A DNA stretch of 64,000 bases from Ochrobactrum sp. CM-21-5 (lineage in GTDB: Bacteria > Pseudomonadota > Alphaproteobacteria > Rhizobiales > Rhizobiaceae), in NCBI RefSeq assembly GCF_014253075.1, contig NZ_JACLZJ010000002.1:1-64000 (forward strand). Reading direction: 5' to 3'. Position 1 is the first letter of the stretch; each line of letters starts with the position of its first letter. The position numbers and the translations under genes are program-made. This document shows, in pieces, positions 26,886 to 35,417 of the stretch. The notes under the pieces were generated by a model, which made no database searches, was not told where the DNA came from, and saw only the letters and a program-made list of their open reading frames with translations.

Positions 26886-28607
26886 ATGCGACAGCATTTA
26901 ATGACGACGACTGCAATTATCATGTTGGCCATAACAGGCTCTGCTTTGGCCGGAATGGATGAGGCGAAACAATTCCTTGATAACGAGATCGGCGAGCTCT
27001 CATCCTTGTCGCGTGCCGATCAGGAAAAGGAAATGCAATGGTTTGTCGATGCGGCTAAGCCATTTCAGGGGATGGAAATCAAGGTTGTTTCCGAATCTCT
27101 CACAACCCACGATTATGAATCCAAAGTGCTTGCTCCAGCGTTTACGGCGATTACCGGCATTAAGGTCACGCACGATATCATTCAGGAAGGGGATGTTGTC
27201 GAGAAGATTCAGACACAGATGCAAACCGGGCAGAACCTTTATGACGGCTGGGTCAACGACTCCGATCTTATCGGCACGCACTGGCGCTATCAGCAGGTGC
27301 GCAATCTGACCGACTTCATGGCCAATGAAGGCAAGGATGTCACCAATCCGATGCTGGATCTGGATGACTTCATCGGCAGCAAATTCACGACGGCTCCAGA
27401 CAAGAAGCTCTATCAGCTTCCCGACCAGCAATTCGCGAACCTTTACTGGTTCCGCTATGACTGGTTCAACGATGAGAAAAACCGCGCCGACTTTAAAGCG
27501 AAGTATGGCTACGATCTTGGTGTGCCAGTCAACTGGTCGGCCTATGAAGACATTGCCGAATTCTTTACGGGTCGCGAAATAGACGGAAAGAAGATTTACG
27601 GCCATATGGATTATGGCAAGAAAGATCCGTCACTGGGCTGGCGCTTTACGGATGCCTGGCTTTCCATGGCTGGTAACGGTGACAAGGGCCTGCCGAACGG
27701 TTTGCCGGTCGATGAATGGGGCATCAAGGTTGACGATCAGTCGCGCCCTGTCGGTTCCTGTGTTGCCCGCGGCGGCGACACCAATGGTCCGGCATCGGTC
27801 TATGCCATCCAGAAATATCTGGACTGGATCAAGGCCTATGCGCCAGCGGAAGCACAGGGCATGACTTTCTCCGAATCTGGCCCGGTTCCGTCGCAGGGCA
27901 ACATCGCTCAGCAGATATTCTGGTACACGGCGTTTACCGCTGATATGGCCAAGCCCGGCCTGCCGGTTGTGAATGAAGACGGTAGCCCGAAATGGCGCGT
28001 CGCACCTTCGCCGCATGGAGTTTACTGGAAAGAAGGCATGAAGCTTGGCTATCAGGACGTGGGGTCATGGACGCTGATGAAGTCAACCCCTGACGACCGG
28101 GCAAAAGCGGCTTGGCTTTATGCCCAGTTTGTGACGTCGAAGACGGTAGACGTGAAAAAAAGCCACGTGGGCCTTACTTTTATCCGTGACTCCTCCATTC
28201 ACCACCAGAGTTTTACCGATCGCTCGCCCAAGCTTGGCGGACTGGTAGAGTTTTACCGTTCGCCGGCACGCGTCCAGTGGTCGCCGACCGGCACAAACGT
28301 GCCTGATTATCCGAAGCTGGCCCAACTCTGGTGGCAGGCTATCGGTGACGCCTCGTCCGGAGCGAAAACACCACAGGAAGCCATGGATTCGCTTTGTGCA
28401 GAACAGGAAAAAGTGCTGTCCCGTCTCGAACGGGCTGGCGTTCAGGGAGAATATGGACCAAAGCTTGCTGAGGAACATGACCTGGAATATTGGAACAAGG
28501 ATGCGGTATCCAAAGGCAATTTGGCTCCGCAGCTGAAGATTGAAAATGAGAAGGAAAAGCCGGTTACCGTCGATTACGACGAACTGGTCAAGAGCTGGCA
28601 GAAGTAA
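26886..28607 (+). CDS. glpV: Glycerol ABC transporter substrate-binding protein
   Basis: A 573-residue periplasmic binding protein with a 22-residue signal peptide (ending GSALA before GMDEA). It is much larger than usual sugar-binding proteins, as expected for the GlpV family. Aromatic-rich segments such as LYWFRYDWFNDE and the GVYWKEGMKLGYQDVGSW stretch are typical. It should capture glycerol and hand it to GlpPQ. GGGAGG precedes the ATG; the 103 bases before it hold nothing obvious. A hairpin after the gene probably makes it more abundant than the downstream kinase. Confidence 0.88.
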   Translation: MRQHLMTTTAIIMLAITGSALAGMDEAKQFLDNEIGELSSLSRADQEKEMQWFVDAAKPFQGMEIKVVSESLTTHDYESKVLAPAFTAITGIKVTHDIIQEGDVVEKIQTQMQTGQNLYDGWVNDSDLIGTHWRYQQVRNLTDFMANEGKDVTNPMLDLDDFIGSKFTTAPDKKLYQLPDQQFANLYWFRYDWFNDEKNRADFKAKYGYDLGVPVNWSAYEDIAEFFTGREIDGKKIYGHMDYGKKDPSLGWRFTDAWLSMAGNGDKGLPNGLPVDEWGIKVDDQSRPVGSCVARGGDTNGPASVYAIQKYLDWIKAYAPAEAQGMTFSESGPVPSQGNIAQQIFWYTAFTADMAKPGLPVVNEDGSPKWRVAPSPHGVYWKEGMKLGYQDVGSWTLMKSTPDDRAKAAWLYAQFVTSKTVDVKKSHVGLTFIRDSSIHHQSFTDRSPKLGGLVEFYRSPARVQWSPTGTNVPDYPKLAQLWWQAIGDASSGAKTPQEAMDSLCAEQEKVLSRLERAGVQGEYGPKLAEEHDLEYWNKDAVSKGNLAPQLKIENEKEKPVTVDYDELVKSWQK

Positions 28608-28650
28608 GTTCTGCATCATTGGCGCGCAACCCTAAAATTGTAAAACAGTG

Positions 28651-28705
28651 ATGCGCGTCAAAACAAATGATTGGAGCGCCGGTCTGATTCAATCAGATCG
28701 AAACG
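28651..28705 (+). repeat. Partial copy of the palindromic repeat at 43597
   Basis: About 55 bases between glpV and glpK match the right half of the 105-bp element at 43597-43701, including GATGCGCGT, TTGGAGCGC and the core TCTGATTCAATCAGATCGAA. The left half and terminal GCGCTCTAA are missing or diverged. It is a truncated member of the same dispersed family. Confidence 0.75.
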
Positions 28706-28716
28706 TCTTCTGATGC

Positions 28717-28747
28717 ATCGGGACGGCGTTGCCGTCCCGATTGTTAT
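28717..28747 (+). terminator. Hairpin between glpV and glpK
   Basis: A perfect 10-bp stem ATCGGGACGG / CCGTCCCGAT with a 5-base loop, followed by TGTTATT. It could be a leaky terminator or a stabilising 3' hairpin that lowers glpK expression relative to the transporter genes. Confidence 0.6.
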
Positions 28748-28768
28748 TCGGGAAGGAAAGCGGGAAGA

Positions 28769-30265
28769 ATGAGCGGCTATATTCTGGCAATCGACCAAGG
28801 AACCACTTCCACACGTTCGATGCTGTTCGATCGAAACATGAGGGTAATTGGCGTTGGACAGCAAGAATTCAAGCAGCATTTTCCTGCTTCCGGCTGGGTC
28901 GAGCACGATGCCGAGGAAATATGGGAAAGCGTACTGGCCACCATACGGATTGCTTTGGCGGAAGCTGGAATAGGCGCGGCGGATATTGTTGCCATCGGCA
29001 TTACGAACCAGCGTGAAACAACGGTTGTCTGGGATCGGGCGAGCGGTAAGCCGTTGCATCATGCTGTCGTCTGGCAGGATCGCCGGACGGCGCGACTTTG
29101 CGACGACCTCAAACAAGACGGACTGGAACCCCTGTTTACGGAAAAGACCGGCTTGCTTCTCGATCCGTACTTTTCTGGAACCAAGCTCGTCTGGCTGCTG
29201 GATCATGTGCCGGGCCTTCGACAGAGTGCGGAAGAAGGAGAGATCTGCTTCGGCACCATCGATAGCTGGTTGATTTATAAGCTGACTGGCGGAAAGGTGC
29301 ACGCCACGGATGCGACCAATGCATCGCGGACGCTGATCTACAATATCGGTGAAAATCGTTGGGACGATGAACTACTTGAGATTCTTGATATTCCGCATGC
29401 GATGCTTCCGGAAGTGAAGGATTGTGCAGCGGACTTCGGCATGACGGATCAGACCTTGTTGGGTGTGTCGATCCCGATACTCGGCGTGGCGGGCGATCAA
29501 CAGGCCGCTGTCATTGGTAACGCCTGCTTCGAACCCGGAATGATGAAGTCTACTTATGGCACTGGCTGTTTCGCCTTGCTCAACACCGGCGCGGACCGTG
29601 TTGCCTCATCCAATCGGCTACTGACCACCATCGCCTATCGGCTGGACGGCGTGACGACTTACGCACTGGAGGGCTCGATCTTTATTGCGGGAGCCGCAGT
29701 TCAGTGGCTGCGCGACGAACTGGGCTTTATCTCGGTTGCGTCAGAGGTCAGCGCTCTTGCCCAGAAAGCCGATCCCAACCAGCGTGTTTATCTGGTTCCA
29801 GCCTTCACCGGTCTGGGTGCGCCTTACTGGGATGCGGAAGCGCGAGGCGCAATTTTCGGCCTGACGCGCGGAACTGGGAGAGCGGAGTTTGCGCGCGCCG
29901 CGCTCGAAAGCGTTGCCTATCAAACCTTCGATCTTCTTGAAGCCATGCGTGGCGATTGGAACGGCGCAAATGGCAACACGGTTTTGCGGGTGGATGGCGG
30001 CATGGTCGCATCCGATTGGACAATGCAGAGGCTTGCAGACATTCTGAATGCGCCCGTCGATCGTCCGATTTTTCTGGAAACGACGGTTCTGGGCGCGGCC
30101 TGGCTCGCGGCGTCTCGCGCGGGTCTTTGGCCGGACAGATCGGGCTTTTCCAAACAATGGCAACGTGATCGCCGGTTCGAGCCCACGATGCCTGAGCAAG
30201 AGCGTAAAGACGCGGTTGCAGGCTGGCGCGACAGTGTCAGGCGCTGTCTTGCGCAGGCTGGCTAA
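28769..30265 (+). CDS. glpK: Glycerol kinase
   Basis: A 498-residue FGGY-family kinase converting glycerol to glycerol 3-phosphate with ATP in the cytoplasm. The N-terminus [18 protein letters not shown] is the ATP-binding DQGTTS motif. [12 protein letters not shown], the catalytic-region [12 protein letters not shown], and the [16 protein letters not shown] and [13 protein letters not shown]-like segments are all typical. The length matches the family. It completes uptake and trapping of glycerol imported by GlpSTPQUV. The next enzyme, glycerol-3-phosphate dehydrogenase, is not in the window. GGAAGGAAAGCGGGAAG precedes the ATG. Confidence 0.96.
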   Translation: MSGYILAIDQGTTSTRSMLFDRNMRVIGVGQQEFKQHFPASGWVEHDAEEIWESVLATIRIALAEAGIGAADIVAIGITNQRETTVVWDRASGKPLHHAVVWQDRRTARLCDDLKQDGLEPLFTEKTGLLLDPYFSGTKLVWLLDHVPGLRQSAEEGEICFGTIDSWLIYKLTGGKVHATDATNASRTLIYNIGENRWDDELLEILDIPHAMLPEVKDCAADFGMTDQTLLGVSIPILGVAGDQQAAVIGNACFEPGMMKSTYGTGCFALLNTGADRVASSNRLLTTIAYRLDGVTTYALEGSIFIAGAAVQWLRDELGFISVASEVSALAQKADPNQRVYLVPAFTGLGAPYWDAEARGAIFGLTRGTGRAEFARAALESVAYQTFDLLEAMRGDWNGANGNTVLRVDGGMVASDWTMQRLADILNAPVDRPIFLETTVLGAAWLAASRAGLWPDRSGFSKQWQRDRRFEPTMPEQERKDAVAGWRDSVRRCLAQAG

Positions 30266-30333
30266 CTACCCCGAACGGCTGCCCGACCAGATATCGTCAG
30301 CACAAAATAACGAATATCACTTCAGTGAGTGCG

Positions 30334-30373
30334 AATATTAGCTAGGTTAACAATAAATTGCCTTGCTAATATT
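30334..30373. promoter_or_regulatory. Inverted repeat upstream of the AraC regulator
   Basis: Perfect 9-bp arms AATATTAGC and GCTAATATT separated by 22 bases, in AT-rich sequence between glpK and the regulator. It may be an operator for autoregulation or a weak hairpin ending the glp transcript. It argues that translation of the regulator starts downstream, near 30440. Confidence 0.45.
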
Positions 30374-30439
30374 GTCTTTCTGAGGTGTTTGAGGGAAGTT
30401 GGGCTGCAACGATTTGGGCTTGAATCGGGAATAATAAGT

Positions 30440-31393
30440 GTGAAAAACTATCACGATTTTGCCGCCGAGAACCACGCGCGCAATGCGCTGTGGAATTTGA
30501 TACTGTCTGTTGGTCCGTTAATTGTCGGGTCCGGGCGGAAACCAGGCGAAGGTCTGGCGCTGAACTCCGGCTATGTGTTCGGGCGGATGCAGCTTACACC
30601 CGAAATCATTTCGAAAATGCAGGTTGAGCTCAAGAGTTGCTCACTGAACAATTTTATTTTCATTTGGCCGTTATCTGGCAAGGTCAACATTACAATCAAG
30701 AACAAAACGCATGTGATCGACAGCAATTCCATGATTGCACTTGATTGTATGAATACATTTAAAGCCGAAGCAGAAGCAGAAATCGAGATTTTATTCTTTT
30801 ATGTGTCGGAGTACGAATGCCGCAGCTTGGCAGGGCGCAGAGAGTTGCACGGATTTGTTTTCGATCTTCGAGAAAGGTGCCACTACGTTGAGAGATTTAT
30901 TCTTGGCGAACTGGAGAAGTACCTGCAGCCAGGTAGTGCTGATATATTGCGCCAATTTAAGTATGCCTTGATTGGATCGATGAAAAGCAGTGTTCATTTC
31001 ATGAGTTTTTCCAATAAGTCAGGAGCACAAGGTTTAAAGGAAGATGTTCTCCAATTTATAAATGAAAATGCTCTTGATGTTCGTTTGACGGTGGATGTGA
31101 TTTGTAAAGAATTTAATATCTCCCGTTCGACGCTGTATAGGCTGTTCTCAGAGGAGCTTGGCGTCAGGGCCTACATCACGCAAAGACGCCTCGATCAGGT
31201 TTACACTGATATGCTGAACAATCAGCTGGGGCATCTTAGTATCAAACATATTGCTTTCAATTACGGGTTTCAGAATGCGGCGGTGTTCAAAAAGCAGTTT
31301 ATGGAACGATTTCATTTTGATCCTCGGCTTAGCAGAGGAAACAAAAATGATCCTATTTCGAAGAACGAGGCAGAAACGCTCGATGAAAACTAA
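30440..31393 (+). CDS. AraC family transcriptional regulator
   Basis: A 317-residue regulator with an unclassified N-terminal sensing domain and a C-terminal AraC/XylS DNA-binding domain (about 210-300). The first helix-turn-helix is LTVDVICKEFNISRSTLYRL and the second is SIKHIAFNYGFQNAAVFKKQ. The GTG at 30440 is preferred because a GGGAAT-like site precedes it and the longer frame from 30329 covers an AT-rich inverted repeat. It follows glpK by 174 bases in the same direction and may respond to glycerol status, but no binding site can be assigned. Its GC content is visibly lower than that of the glp genes, suggesting a different origin. Confidence 0.85.
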   Translation: MKNYHDFAAENHARNALWNLILSVGPLIVGSGRKPGEGLALNSGYVFGRMQLTPEIISKMQVELKSCSLNNFIFIWPLSGKVNITIKNKTHVIDSNSMIALDCMNTFKAEAEAEIEILFFYVSEYECRSLAGRRELHGFVFDLRERCHYVERFILGELEKYLQPGSADILRQFKYALIGSMKSSVHFMSFSNKSGAQGLKEDVLQFINENALDVRLTVDVICKEFNISRSTLYRLFSEELGVRAYITQRRLDQVYTDMLNNQLGHLSIKHIAFNYGFQNAAVFKKQFMERFHFDPRLSRGNKNDPISKNEAETLDEN

Positions 31394-31401
31394 GACGGCT
31401 A

Positions 31402-31827
31402 TCAATTCCAGACAGTTGACTTGGCAAATTCCGGATCAGTTTTAGCTTTGCTGGCTTGATCACAGGCAGCCCCAGCATTTCTTCCTATCGCGGCGAGCTC
31501 TCCACCGACGAGAACGCCGAAGACGACCAAGAGGTGTTTGTCATGGTGATCACGTTGGACGTCTGTAGCATTTAGATCTTCTGGAAGCTTTAACGTCTGA
31601 AAAGCATCAGTGAATCTTATCTGATCGATTTTGAAATTAGTGCATGCATCTGCTATCGCGACTTGATGAGCCAAAAGATTCAATTTGGTTATCTGTTCCG
31701 GCGCCAGCATTCCATCCAGCATGTCGATGCCATGCAGTCGCACAAAACTGGAAGAGGGTTCTTCTGCCAGCGCGATAGTAGTGCTTAGGGTACAGGCAAT
31801 GAGTGCTGAAAAAAGCAGATTTTTCAT
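31402..31827 (-). CDS. Hypothetical exported protein
   Basis: A 141-residue protein with a signal peptide (residues 1-21, MKNLLFSALIACTLSTTIAL then AEE). The mature part contains two cysteines (DACTNF and AACDQA) and a hydrophobic LLVVFGVLVGGELAAIG segment around 100-116. I do not recognise a domain. The ATG follows AGGAAATCAT. It is convergent with the AraC gene, eight bases apart, and lies downstream of another small exported protein on the same strand. Confidence 0.7.
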   Translation of the reverse strand: MKNLLFSALIACTLSTTIALAEEPSSSFVRLHGIDMLDGMLAPEQITKLNLLAHQVAIADACTNFKIDQIRFTDAFQTLKLPEDLNATDVQRDHHDKHLLVVFGVLVGGELAAIGRNAGAACDQASKAKTDPEFAKSTVWN

Positions 31828-31845
31828 ATGATTTCCTGACGGTTT

Positions 31846-32274
31846 TCAAAAAACGCGACGTGTCCATGACGGCATGAAATGCCCGCTTTGATTATAGCAG
31901 GCGCGCTGATTTGGATAACAGATTATGTTTACTCCCGGGCTGAAGGGGGCACTGAATGTTGGGACAGCACCTCCTCCGATGGACGGGGCTGGCGCAACGG
32001 GTCCGGCACCTCTACCTATTGGAGGAGGGGTTGGTGCATAGGGATCATAGGGCCCCGGTCCTGGTGCCGGCGGCGGTGGAAAAAAGTGGTGCTCGTGGCG
32101 ATGATGGTGCGACGCTGCTGCGAGCGCTAATCCACCAAGTAAAAGTCCGCCAATGATCGCACCAGCGGCGTCCGCGTTTTGAGAATTATGCGACGGATAA
32201 TGCTGAGCTTGGCTCGGCGAGGTTGCCGAAGCCGCAAACATTGATACTGCAAATAATGCGGCCGATATTCTCAT
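31846..32274 (-). CDS. Proline- and histidine-rich exported protein
   Basis: A 142-residue protein with a signal peptide (cleavage near ATSPSQAQ), a glycine/alanine-rich hydrophobic segment AAGAIIGGLLLGGLALAAA, a histidine cluster SHHHRHEHH, a proline-rich spacer and a C-terminal block ICYPNQRACYNQSGHFMPSW with two cysteines. The histidine cluster could bind metal. This arrangement resembles small envelope proteins annotated as hypothetical in Brucellaceae; no function is known to me. The ATG at 32274 has GAGGA seven bases upstream. Confidence 0.7.
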   Translation of the reverse strand: MRISAALFAVSMFAASATSPSQAQHYPSHNSQNADAAGAIIGGLLLGGLALAAASHHHRHEHHFFPPPPAPGPGPYDPYAPTPPPIGRGAGPVAPAPSIGGGAVPTFSAPFSPGVNIICYPNQRACYNQSGHFMPSWTRRVF

Positions 32275-32618
32275 TGTTGCATCCTCTGTTGAAGCAATTC
32301 TCATTTATTCATGCAGTTGAGAATAAATCAAGGTCGATTATAACATTAGATTAGACTTAAATAATGTCTTGTTGCTCGCTTTGATGTTCTTTGTGTTGAT
32401 TTATATTATATTTTAATGAAGTTATATACAATATGGTGATGCTCCTATAACTATATCATTGGGAGTGGCGATAAGCCTCGGCACAAAAGGATTGCAGGTG
32501 CGGAACGTGCCTTCAATTACTGAAAGAAACTTGTTTTCGTATTTTTGTGGACGATTGCGAAGGTGGCGGACGGCAGTTTCGTTGGTGGCGCGATCTTGCG
32601 AAAAGTCCGCATAACGCC
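32275..32618. other. Non-coding stretch between exported protein and IclR gene
   Basis: About 340 bases, AT-rich in the first half (32320-32460). No gene, RNA or clear terminator is seen. It should contain the promoter of the minus-strand exported-protein gene and the 3' untranslated end of the IclR gene. Confidence 0.5.
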
Positions 32619-33377
32619 CTAATTCGGAGGAGCAACATACTGCCGCAATTCGTCGATCATGCGTTCGATGAGTTCGTCGTGCATATTCTCCAGCGGAATG
32701 TTGAAAGAAATGGCTACATTGACACTGAATGGGCTTGGCTTTGGAAGCGGCAAGCCCAATCCGCCCACGCCCGGCAAATAGTATCCCATGTTGACCGCAA
32801 ACCCCCGCAGGTGCGCTTCATCGATTTGCCGCTTGACAAGATCAACATCCACATATCGCACCGATGGATATTGAATGTATCGCTCGGTATTGGCCAAAAG
32901 GATGGCTTCACACTCTTTTTCCGGCAGCATCGACATGAGGGCAAGGCTTCCGGCCGCTACGCCCATCGGCATTCTTTCGCCCACGCCGAACTGCTGTTGT
33001 GGAGGAACGGAGCGGCTGATCATTTCGGCGCATACCGCATCAATGCCCGACTGGGCGATAATGTAGGTGGTATATCCGGTACGGCGCGTGAATTCTGTCA
33101 TTCCTACACGCAACGACTGGATGCGCGTCGCCAGTCTTTGCTGGCGCTGGGCCAGCAGGAAAATTGCCGATCCAAGTCGATAGTGCCCGTAACGCTCCGC
33201 TGCCTCTGCAAACCCCCTTTCTGTCAATGCCATCAGAGTTCTGTGCGCGGCCGATTTGGTTACGTTCAGAGATCGCGCAATCTCTGCGAGCGAGGCGCCA
33301 TTTTCACCGAAATCACCCAGCAGAAGCAGAATATCCAATGCCCGGGTGGCATTCGAAGAGGCATTGTTCTGTGTCAT
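32619..33377 (-). CDS. IclR family transcriptional regulator
   Basis: A 252-residue regulator. The winged helix-turn-helix (about 8-70, including GASLAEIARSLNVTKSAAHR) is followed by an IclR effector-binding domain (about 80-250). The ATG at 33377 follows GAGGACATTC; longer frames run into the promoter region. It is divergent from the oligopeptide-type ABC transporter operon that starts 215 bases away, and so probably controls that operon in response to its substrate or a breakdown product. The effector is unknown. Confidence 0.9.
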   Translation of the reverse strand: MTQNNASSNATRALDILLLLGDFGENGASLAEIARSLNVTKSAAHRTLMALTERGFAEAAERYGHYRLGSAIFLLAQRQQRLATRIQSLRVGMTEFTRRTGYTTYIIAQSGIDAVCAEMISRSVPPQQQFGVGERMPMGVAAGSLALMSMLPEKECEAILLANTERYIQYPSVRYVDVDLVKRQIDEAHLRGFAVNMGYYLPGVGGLGLPLPKPSPFSVNVAISFNIPLENMHDELIERMIDELRQYVAPPN

Positions 33378-33591
33378 GAATGTCCTCAAATATCGATAAT
33401 TGGAATAATTATTACCATAAGATTTCAAATAAAGAAATATGTTGACAGAAAGACAAGTTTTAGGCTGTGATCGGCTCAGAGGAGAACATACAATTCCGTG
33501 GCGTCTGATGACGGGCTCGAACCACTGACCGTGGTTGTCGAGGGGTGGGCTTTTTTGCCTTTCTACGGAGTTTAAGAGAAGGGGAGGGGAG

Positions 33592-34533
33592 ATGCTGTCC
33601 TTTGTGACAAAAAGGCTTGGTTTTGCAGCCGTCACTCTTTTGAGTGTGCTGACCATAGTATTCCTGCTCGTGCGGATATTGCCCGGTGATCCGGCTTTGG
33701 TCTTGCTGGGGGATCAGGCCAGTCCGGCCAGCATCGCTGCTGTGCATCAGAAGCTCGGTCTCGATAAGCCAGTCATTGTGCAGTACGGCCACTTTTTATG
33801 GAGTGCCTTGCAGGGCGATCTCGGCAATTCGATGATTACCGGGCGTCCCGTGTCGGGTGAAATACTAAACGTTCTTCCATATACCTTGGAGCTTACATTC
33901 GCGGCGCTTGTCCTGGGGATACTGCTGGGTGTTCCTGCTGGCGTATGGGCGGCCGTTCGCCGCAATAAAATTCCGGATTATGTTATTCGCTTCATCTCTT
34001 TGTTGGGATTGTCATTGCCGGCGTTTGTCGCTGCAATCGTCCTTCTGATGATTTTCGCGATTCAGCTCAAATGGTTTCCGGTCATCAGTGCGGGTGGTGC
34101 TGACAGCCTGCTTGAGCGCTTGAGGCAAATGGCGCTCCCGACGCTGGCTTTGGCTCTGATCATGATGACTTATGTAACCCGCGTTACACGTTCCGCGATG
34201 CTCGAAGTGTTGAGCCAGGATTTCGTGCGCACTGCGCGGGCAAAAGGCGCCTCTCCGTTTAGTGTCGTTTGGAAGCATGCGCTGGGCAATAGCCTTGTGC
34301 CGATTGCGACGGTGGTCGGCCTGTATCTGGGCATCCTTATCGGCAATTCCGTGCTGACCGAAATCGTATTCTCCCGTCCAGGTCTCGGCAAATTGATTAT
34401 GTCGGCTCTCACGCAGCGCGACTATACGCTTCTGCAAGGCATGATCGTTGTCTACACCTTCATTGTGGTCATTGTGAACCTTGCAACAGACCTTACTTAT
34501 GGCCTGCTGGATCCAAGGATACAGTATAAATGA
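33592..34533 (+). CDS. Oligopeptide-type ABC transporter permease (DppB-like)
   Basis: A 313-residue inner-membrane permease with six transmembrane helices. The N-terminal MLSFVTKRLGFAAVTLLSVL helix and LPGDPA motif are typical of DppB/OppB proteins, and the coupling helix contains DFVRTARAKGASPFSVVWKH (about 223-242). It starts the operon facing the IclR gene and overlaps the second permease gene by four bases. GGGGAGGGGAG precedes the ATG. The substrate need not be a peptide; this family also imports opines, amino-acid derivatives and nickel. Confidence 0.9.
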   Translation: MLSFVTKRLGFAAVTLLSVLTIVFLLVRILPGDPALVLLGDQASPASIAAVHQKLGLDKPVIVQYGHFLWSALQGDLGNSMITGRPVSGEILNVLPYTLELTFAALVLGILLGVPAGVWAAVRRNKIPDYVIRFISLLGLSLPAFVAAIVLLMIFAIQLKWFPVISAGGADSLLERLRQMALPTLALALIMMTYVTRVTRSAMLEVLSQDFVRTARAKGASPFSVVWKHALGNSLVPIATVVGLYLGILIGNSVLTEIVFSRPGLGKLIMSALTQRDYTLLQGMIVVYTFIVVIVNLATDLTYGLLDPRIQYK

Positions 34534-35417
34534 CGACACTTTCATCACCTGTTGAAACGCAGCAGAGAAAAACTTTCTTCAGCTCGATTACGCCACTCCT
34601 TTGTCGGCTGGGGATCCCAACATGGGTCGGAATTTCCATCGTGGTGTTACTGGTGGTCGCCGCGATCTTTGCTCCCATCCTTTCGCCGTATGATCCAGCC
34701 GAACAGGATATTTTCAAGCAGCTCGCGCCTCCAAGCGCTGAAAATCTGCTGGGTGCGGACAACTTTGGTCGCGATATTCTCTCCCGCCTGTTGTGGGGAG
34801 CCCGCTACAGCCTCACAATCGGATTGCTTGCTATTACGGCTGCAACTATCATCGGTACGCTAATCGGCATGATTGCCGGTTATCTGGGCGGACGCACGGA
34901 TGTTATCTGTATGCAGATAATGGACGTCGTGCTCGCTTTCCCTTCCCTCATTCTGGGGCTTGCCCTTGTTGCCCTCATGGGAGCAACGCTGACGAATATC
35001 GTGATTGCTATAGCCTTCACGGCTACCCCGGCATTTGCGCGAATTGCACGTGCGGCGGTTCTCTCTCAGAGGGACCGGGAATATGTGCAAGCTTGCCGGT
35101 CCATGGGCTTTTCCGGGCCACGCATTCTGTTTCGTCATATTCTGCCGGCGATCCTTCCCGAAGTAATGGTGATGACTTCTCTGTGGATGGCAACAGCAGT
35201 CCGAACAGAGGCGTCCCTTGCCTTTATCGGTTTGGGGCTGGCTCCCCCCACCGCGACATGGGGCGGAATGGTTCGCGAAGGCTTCGATAACATCCTGAGC
35301 GCATTCCATCTGGCTCTGTTTCCAAGCTTGGCAATTCTCCTTCTGGTTCTTGCTTTTAATCTTATCGGCGACGGGCTGCGTGATGCAATCGATCCGCGTC
35401 TGAAGGATGCATCGTGA
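34530..35417 (+). CDS. Oligopeptide-type ABC transporter permease (DppC-like)
   Basis: A 295-residue permease with an N-terminal cytoplasmic segment, the LLGADNFGRDILSRLLWGAR motif typical of DppC/OppC and a coupling helix with REYVQACRSMGFSGPRILFR. It forms the channel with the DppB-like subunit. The start codon overlaps the upstream stop (ATGA) and its own stop overlaps the ATPase start (TGATG), so all three are translationally coupled. Confidence 0.9.
   Translation: MTTLSSPVETQQRKTFFSSITPLLCRLGIPTWVGISIVVLLVVAAIFAPILSPYDPAEQDIFKQLAPPSAENLLGADNFGRDILSRLLWGARYSLTIGLLAITAATIIGTLIGMIAGYLGGRTDVICMQIMDVVLAFPSLILGLALVALMGATLTNIVIAIAFTATPAFARIARAAVLSQRDREYVQACRSMGFSGPRILFRHILPAILPEVMVMTSLWMATAVRTEASLAFIGLGLAPPTATWGGMVREGFDNILSAFHLALFPSLAILLLVLAFNLIGDGLRDAIDPRLKDAS

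Noticed and set aside
32547-33470. A 307-codon plus-strand frame opposite the IclR gene
   Set aside because: The IclR protein on the minus strand has clear helix-turn-helix and effector domains; the opposite frame shows no recognisable feature.
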